DNA of 64,000 nt from Nansenia antarctica (lineage: Eukaryota > Chordata > Actinopteri > Argentiniformes > Microstomatidae), in the NCBI GenBank assembly GCA_963989245.1, contig OZ022349.1, positions 28,151,974 to 28,215,973 of the forward strand, in the 5' to 3' direction. Of this stretch, positions 52,701-59,888 are shown one piece after another (position 1 is the stretch's first letter; each line of letters begins with the position of its first letter). A program made the translations under genes and the position numbers. Below the pieces are notes generated by a model. That model ran no database searches and was not told the origin of the DNA. It saw only the letters and a list, made by a program, of their open reading frames with translations.

Positions 52701-55662
52701 ATAGAGTGGCGTGGAGAGTCGTCGCGATGGCGTGAAGAGTCGTCGGCATGGCGTTTTCTGTGGACCTGTGGACCATGTTCCCTCTGTTCCCACAGCCCTA
52801 TGTTCCCTATGTTCCCTCAGCCCTATGTTCCCTCAGCCCTATGTTCCCTATGTTCCGTCAGCCCTATGTTCCCTATGTTCCCTCAGCCCTATGTTCCCTA
52901 TGTTCCCTATGTTCCCTCAGCCCTGTTCTCTATGTTCCCTATGTTCCCTATGTTCCCTCAGCCCTATGTTCCCTATGTTCCCACAGCCCTATGTTCCCTA
53001 TGTTCCCTCTGTTCCCTATGTTCCCTAAGCCCCATGTTCCCTATGTTCCCTATGTTCCCTCAGCCCTATGTTCCCTCAGCCCTATGTTCCCTATGTTCCC
53101 TCAGCCCTATGTTCCCTATGTTCCCTCAGCCCTATGTTCCCTATGTTCCCTATGTTCCCTCTGTTCCCTATGTTCCCTATGTTCCCACAGCCCTATGTTC
53201 CCTCTGTTCCCTCTGTTCCCTCAGCCCTATGTTCCCTCTGTTCCCTATGTTCCCTCAGCCCTATGTTCCCTATGTTCCCTATGTTCCCTCAGCCCTATGT
53301 TCCCTCTGTTCCCTATGTTCCCTCTGTTCCCTATGTTCCCTATGTTCCCTCTGTTCCCTCTGTTCCCTCTGTTCCCTCTGTTCCCTCAGCCCTATGTTCC
53401 CTCTGTTCCCTATGTTCCCTCTGTTCCCTAAGCCCTATGTTCCCTATGTTCCCTCTGTTCCCTATGTTCCCTCTGTTCCCTATGTTCCCTCAGCCCTATG
53501 TTCCCTATGTTCCCTCTGTTCCCTATGTTCCCTCAGCCCTATGTTCCCTATGTTCCCTCTGTTCCCTATGTTCCATATGTTCCCTATGTTCCCTCAGCCC
53601 TATGTTCCCTCTGTTCCCTCTGTTCCCACAGCCCTATGTTCCCTCTGTTCCCTATGTTCCCTATGTTCCCTCAGCCCTATGTTCCCTATGTTCCCTATGT
53701 TCCCTATGTTCCCTATGTTCCCTATGGTCCCTCAGCCCTATGTTCCCTATGTTCCCTCAGCCCTATGTTCCCTATGTTCCCTATGTTCCCTATGTTCCCT
53801 ATGTTCCCTATGTTCCCTCAGCCCTATGTTCCCTATGTTCCCACAGCCCTATGTTCCCTCTGTTCCCTCTGTTCCCTCTGTTCCCACAGCCCTATGTTCC
53901 CTATGTTCCCTCAGCCCTATGTTCCCTATGTTCCCTATGTTCCTTCAGCCCTATGTTCCCTCAGCCCTATGTTCCCTATGTTCCCTCAGCCCTATGTTCC
54001 CTATGTTCTCTCAGCCCTATGTTCCCTCAGCCCTATGTTCCCTATGTTCCCTATGTTCCCTCAGCCCTCTGTTCCCTATGTTCCCACAGCCCTATGTTCC
54101 CTATGTTCCCTCTGTTCCCTCAGCCCTATGTTCCCACAGCCCTATGTTCCCACAGCCCTATGTTCCCTATGTTCCCTATGTTCCCTCAGCCCTATGTTCC
54201 CTATGTTCCCTCAGCCCTATGTTCCCTATGTTCTCACATTTCTAAGCCATACTGTAAATGCAGGAATCTCTGTAGGGTTAGGGTTAGGTTGTTATATATA
54301 CATTGTTATGGCTGTATTGATTTAAAAACCCAATAATGCGGTGGGTCCACCTGACCCGCGGTAACAAGTAACGAGTAACAAAAACACGAACAGCACACAA
54401 GGGTTAAACTGAGGGGACATTGGGCTGTGGGAACATAAGACACGCTCCCGTTGAAATACAATGATCCGTATTAAATTTGCTCAGGCCACAGCAGGCACGA
54501 TGCCACAATGCTATGATGCTAAGCTATGGTGCTAGCGGTAGCAAGGCCAATGGCTATAGGCAGCGCTGACGGCTACATGAGTGCTACATGGCTTAGCCCT
54601 CGACTGTGTTCTAATCCTGTCCAGTCTGTTAGCTAGCTTATCTGCTCTTGTGAGTGTTTACTGGTGAAGCCACCTATAGTCACCTGTTAGCCACCTGTTA
54701 GCCACCTGTTAGCTACCTGTTAGCTACCTGTTAGCCACCTGTTAGCCACCTGTTAGCCACCTGTTAGTCACCTGTTAGTCACCTGTTAGTCACCTGTTAG
54801 TCACCTGTTAGTCACCTGTTAGCCACCTGTTAGCCACCTGTTAGCCACCTGTTAGCCACCTGTTAGTCACCTGTTAGTCACCTGTTAGCCACCTGTTAGC
54901 CACCTGTTAGCCACCTGTTAGCCACCTGTTAGTCACCTGTTAGTCACCTGTTAGCCACCTGTTAGCCACCTGTTAGCCACCTGTTAGCCACCTGTTAGCC
55001 ACCTGTTAGTCACCTGTTAGTCACCTGTTAGCCACCTGTTAGTCACCTGTTAGCCACCTGTTAGTCACCTGTTAGCCACCTGTTAGTCACCTGTTAGCCA
55101 CCTGTTAGGCACCTGTTAGCCACCTATAGCCACCTGTTAGCCACCTAAAGCCACCTGTTAGCCACCTATAGCCACCTGTTAGCCACCTATAGCCACCTGT
55201 TAGCCACCTATAGCCACCTGTTAGCCACCTGTTAGCCACCTATAGCCACCTGTTAGCTAGCTTACCTGCTCTTGTGAGTGTTGGCTGGTGAACACCCAGG
55301 TGCCGTGGGGGTCTACGGAGAGGCTCCAGCCGGCGGGGGCGCTGCGGTCCAGGCTGGCCCGGGGGATGGCGGGGGCCCGGGTCAGGGGGCTGAAGGTGTA
55401 GTCCCCGGGGTAGGAGGAGGAGGAGGCGGGGGGGGCCTCCTCTTCCTCCTCCTCCTCCTCCTCCTCCTCCTCCTCCCGCTGGAGGTCTGACAGCTCTGCT
55501 GGGTAATCCTCCTCTGGGAACGGGGGCTGGAGGGAGACGGACGGACAGGCGGACAGACAGACAGGCAGACAGACAGGCAGGCAGGCAGACAGGCAGACAG
55601 AAAGACAGAAAGGCAGACAGACAGGCACACAGGCACACAGGCAGACAGACAGGCAGACAGGA

Positions 55663-55695
<33 letters not shown>

Positions 55696-55831
55696 GGCAG
55701 ACAGACAGGCAGGCAGGCAGGCAGACAGGCAGACAGAAAGACAGAAAGGCAGACAGACAGACAGGCACACAGGCAGACAGACAGGCAGACAGGAAGACAG
55801 ACAGACAGACAGACAGACAGGCAGACAGGCA

Positions 55832-55864
<33 letters not shown>

Positions 55865-56113
55865 ACAGACAGGCAGATGGACGGACGGACGGACGGACAG
55901 ACAGGCAGACAGGCAGACAGAAAGACAGGAAGACAGAAAGGCAGACAGACATACAGACAGGCAGGTAGACAGATGGACGGACAAACGGACAAACAGACAG
56001 ACAGGCAGGCAGGCAGGCAGACAGACAGACGGGTAGACAGACAGACGGACAGATGGACAGGCAGGCAGACAGACGCAGAAGCGGATGGAGAAGCAGTCGG
56101 ACAGACGCGTGCG

Positions 56114-56172
<59 letters not shown>

Positions 56173-59100
56173 TGTGAAAATGCCATATTGCTTAAAACAG
56201 ATCAAGACAAGGACAATGGGTGGGGTAGTGTTCCTCATTTGACTGGTTCCTCATTTCAACGTTAGGTTAGGGAGATTTCAGCCTAACAACAACAACAGTT
56301 ATCAAAGACTAGCGGCGTTAGTCACAAACACTTTTAGAACGAGGACAAACTCTTAAAAAGGCCGGGGAGAAAAACTGCCTGTATGTATGTCAAGTTCAAG
56401 GAACACTTCATCACATGAGAGATCACTCTACTTCTATGTAGGTGGCTGTAGGGGGGGTTTATGCCATTAAAAGAACATTAGAAGCAGCGTTGTATTTGCA
56501 GCCCTTCCCGTGGGGGGGTGAAGCTAAAATAGAAGCTAGGCTGGAGAGCCAGCTAAGTGGAGCAGCAGCAGTGGTAGCTCCGGGGCGGGCAGCCTTACCG
56601 GCCTGTCCTCCCGGGGCACACGCCCACCCTGGGGCTCCATCATCGGGGGCGAGGCGGGGGGGCACAGCAGCAGCAGTCCTGGCGGGGGCTCCCAACCAGT
56701 CTCCCCCGACACTGAGTTATAGAAGTAGGCCCGGCCGCTGCTCTCATCCAACAACTGCTCCCAGTCGCCAGTGGCCCATGTAGGGTGGGAGGAGGGGGGG
56801 GGGGGAGGAGGAGGGGGGGGTGGAGGTGCTGACCGACGGGGTGGCGCAGCGGTGCGGGGGGGGGGACAGGGCGGAGGAGGAGGAGGGGGGGGGGGGAGGA
56901 GGAGGAGGAGGAGAAGGAGGGCGCCGGGGAACAAGGGAGCTCGTCCAGGGGGTAAGCGGAGTCTACGTGGGGGGGGGGTAAGGGGGGGTCCCAGGTGGTC
57001 TCCCCCGAGGCGGGGTGGTAGTAGTACTCCTGTCCGCTGTCCTGGTCAGTGTGCACCTCCCACCCTGCCAGGAGGTCCAGGAACAGAGGGGGGGGGCTGA
57101 GGGGGGAGGCGGAGGGGGAGGAGGAGGGGGAGGAGAGGCTCTGGCGGAGCTGGGCTACGTTGACGTACACGGCGTCCTGGGAGCTCTCATTATCCACCTG
57201 AGGAGGACACACACACACCAGGACATAGAGGTCAGAGGTCAGGGGGGGTCAGGTGGGGAAGTTGACAGAAAACCATTTGAGGTCTTTGAACTTTGAACTT
57301 TGAACCCCGGTCTCCTCTCCAACGTGGAGGAACCCTGAGCGTCTACTGTCATGAGGTCAAGAGGACATGCCATGACACGTCTCACCCAGGCAGAACTACC
57401 TCATCACGGTTTCCACGGCAACCCTTGCTGTTGTCAATGTGTGTCATGGAAACAAAGTCCAGGGAGTCAAACTCGTGTGACATCATCATATTTGACACGT
57501 TCTAGTGTTTCGGTCCGCATGTCGGCAACCGATCAAAATGTTCCGACTTTTCTTTTGAAACACGGAACAACGTTTCAACGTTGTTGAGAATCACAAACAC
57601 AAACTTGCTAGTCGAGCCAAAATACTGCAACAACGCAATGAATTGGGTGAGTAATCCCCACTGCTACCTAGTTAACTTTAACACTACTTTACATTGTTGG
57701 CAGGCTCACAAAACAAGCTGTGTTAGTCGACTAGCGATGTGTGGCGCTGATTTTCAACAACGCGGAAATGCATTCGCATTTTTCGAAAGAAAAGTGTTCC
57801 GATCATTACAGCAGATGCCGACATGCGGACCAAAGCATTAGAACATGACACATATAACATCAACATTTGTCTTTTCAGCCCTACAGCCACATGTGGACAA
57901 AAGAATGTTTGAGTTGTGCTCTCACTTATGGCGCCCAGAGTGAGAGAGAGTGTGAGAAGAAGCTGTCTTCCTGTGAGCAGTGAGCTCAGGAAGTAGACTA
58001 GAACTGAACAACACAGAGTCCCAGACCGCAGCCCCGACCGCAGCCCCGACCTCCTAGCATCATCTGCTTTGTTCTGTCATATTTACAGACCTGTCACTGA
58101 CGCTGCACCGCCTAACAGGGGTGTACAGATTTCACAGTAGCTTAGCTAGTAGTTAGTAGTTTAGCTAGTATTTAGTAGTTTAGCTAGTAGTTTAGCTAGT
58201 ATTCAGATTCAGATTCAGATTCAGATAACGTTTATTGCCATTATGCATTACACATATAGGAATTTGCTTCGTCATTACAGTAAGTGCGTTTATACTTTTT
58301 TTCACGTGTCAAAAAACAGGACAACACAACAACAACAACACAGGACAGACAACAGTGCATTGGATAGTGCGGTATAAAGTGCAGTGCAGAGTTTTTACAG
58401 TGAGTCCAGTGCATATTCAGTCCTGGGCAGACTTGGGGGCGGGGGGGGAGGGGGAAGCCAGAGTCATTTATCATCCTGGCGGCTGAGGGGTAGAAACTGA
58501 GCCTGTGGCGGGCCTTCAGTGATTAGTGATAGTAGTTAATAGTTTAGCTAGTAAAGCTTTTTTTTTTTTCCTAACACCAGGGGAGCCACCCCTCCTAAAT
58601 TTCGTTGTTTGGTACCTGTACTGTAGCAATGACAATAAAGACCATTCATTCATTCATTCCATTCATTCATTCATTCATAGTTTACCTAGTAGTTAGTAGT
58701 TTAGCTAGTAGTTAGTAGTTTAGCTAGTAGTTTAGCTAGTGGTTAGTAGTATAGCTAATAGTTTAGCTAGTAGTTTAGCTAGTAGTTAGTAGCCCACACC
58801 ATTGTATTGATGTACAGACTCTATGGCAAAGGACAGGTTAGACATGACATCCTCTCCTGCCACCAATATCCAATATGGTTATTGGTTGTTTTGTAAACAA
58901 GTAGGTCAAGATAGATGGTTACATTTCATACAACATAACACAGTTATGACAAGGTTTAGGGTTAGGGTGAGTTCCGTTAAATACTATATATATAAACTAC
59001 TTTCAGTTTCAGCTATCCAAAACATTGCCATTGAAGTGCCCATTATTGAAATCCCTGACCTGAACGTTGAAACAACCTTTATCTAGTTGTTCTCTTTCGA

Positions 59101-59267
59101 AGAGGAACACAATAGGCATATATATACGTTGTATATGTCAAAGAAAGAGCATGTTTCCATATTCTGATTCTGTACAGGAAACAAAACCCAATTGCTTATG
59201 ATGTAAATGAGTCAGGTTCAGAGAACACCGATAGTAAGTTGATTTAGTTAAACAAATACTATATGAG

Positions 59268-59366
<99 letters not shown>

Positions 59367-59615
59367 TAAGTTTCAAACAACAAACTCATCACCCCATCAT
59401 ATCTGGCACAGTGGTGAGTGACAGCAGAGTGACAGCAGCCAATGGCAAGACTTGAAATGACCTCCAGCAAATAAAACAGACGACCTCAACTTTCCCAAAA
59501 TGCCCAGCAGCCAAAGCCTCACCTGCTGCATCCCAGAGAGGAATGTCCGCCTGGCGACAGAACTCCCAGGAATTCCATTGGAGAACCCTGCGTACCTGTA
59601 CATAGTTACCTTGGC

Positions 59616-59655
<40 letters not shown>

Positions 59656-59805
59656 TGCTGCCTCTCTCTCTCTACTTTACTCTGACACTGTTCTGTCCAC
59701 TCATACACACACACACACAGATGCACACAGATGCACGTGCACGCACACAGAGAGACACGCGCACACACACACACATGCACGCACACAGAGAGACACGCGT
59801 GCGCG

Positions 59806-59888
<83 letters not shown>

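Noticed and set aside
52800..54336. 481-, 422- and 275-aa ORFs ([19 protein letters not shown])
   Set aside because: All three frames of a 9-bp repeat are open; repeat translation.
55240..56238. Cys/Leu-rich ORFs of 260-332 aa
   Set aside because: Translation of tetranucleotide repeats that happens to run into the genuine exon 3. Only the exon 3 part is coding.
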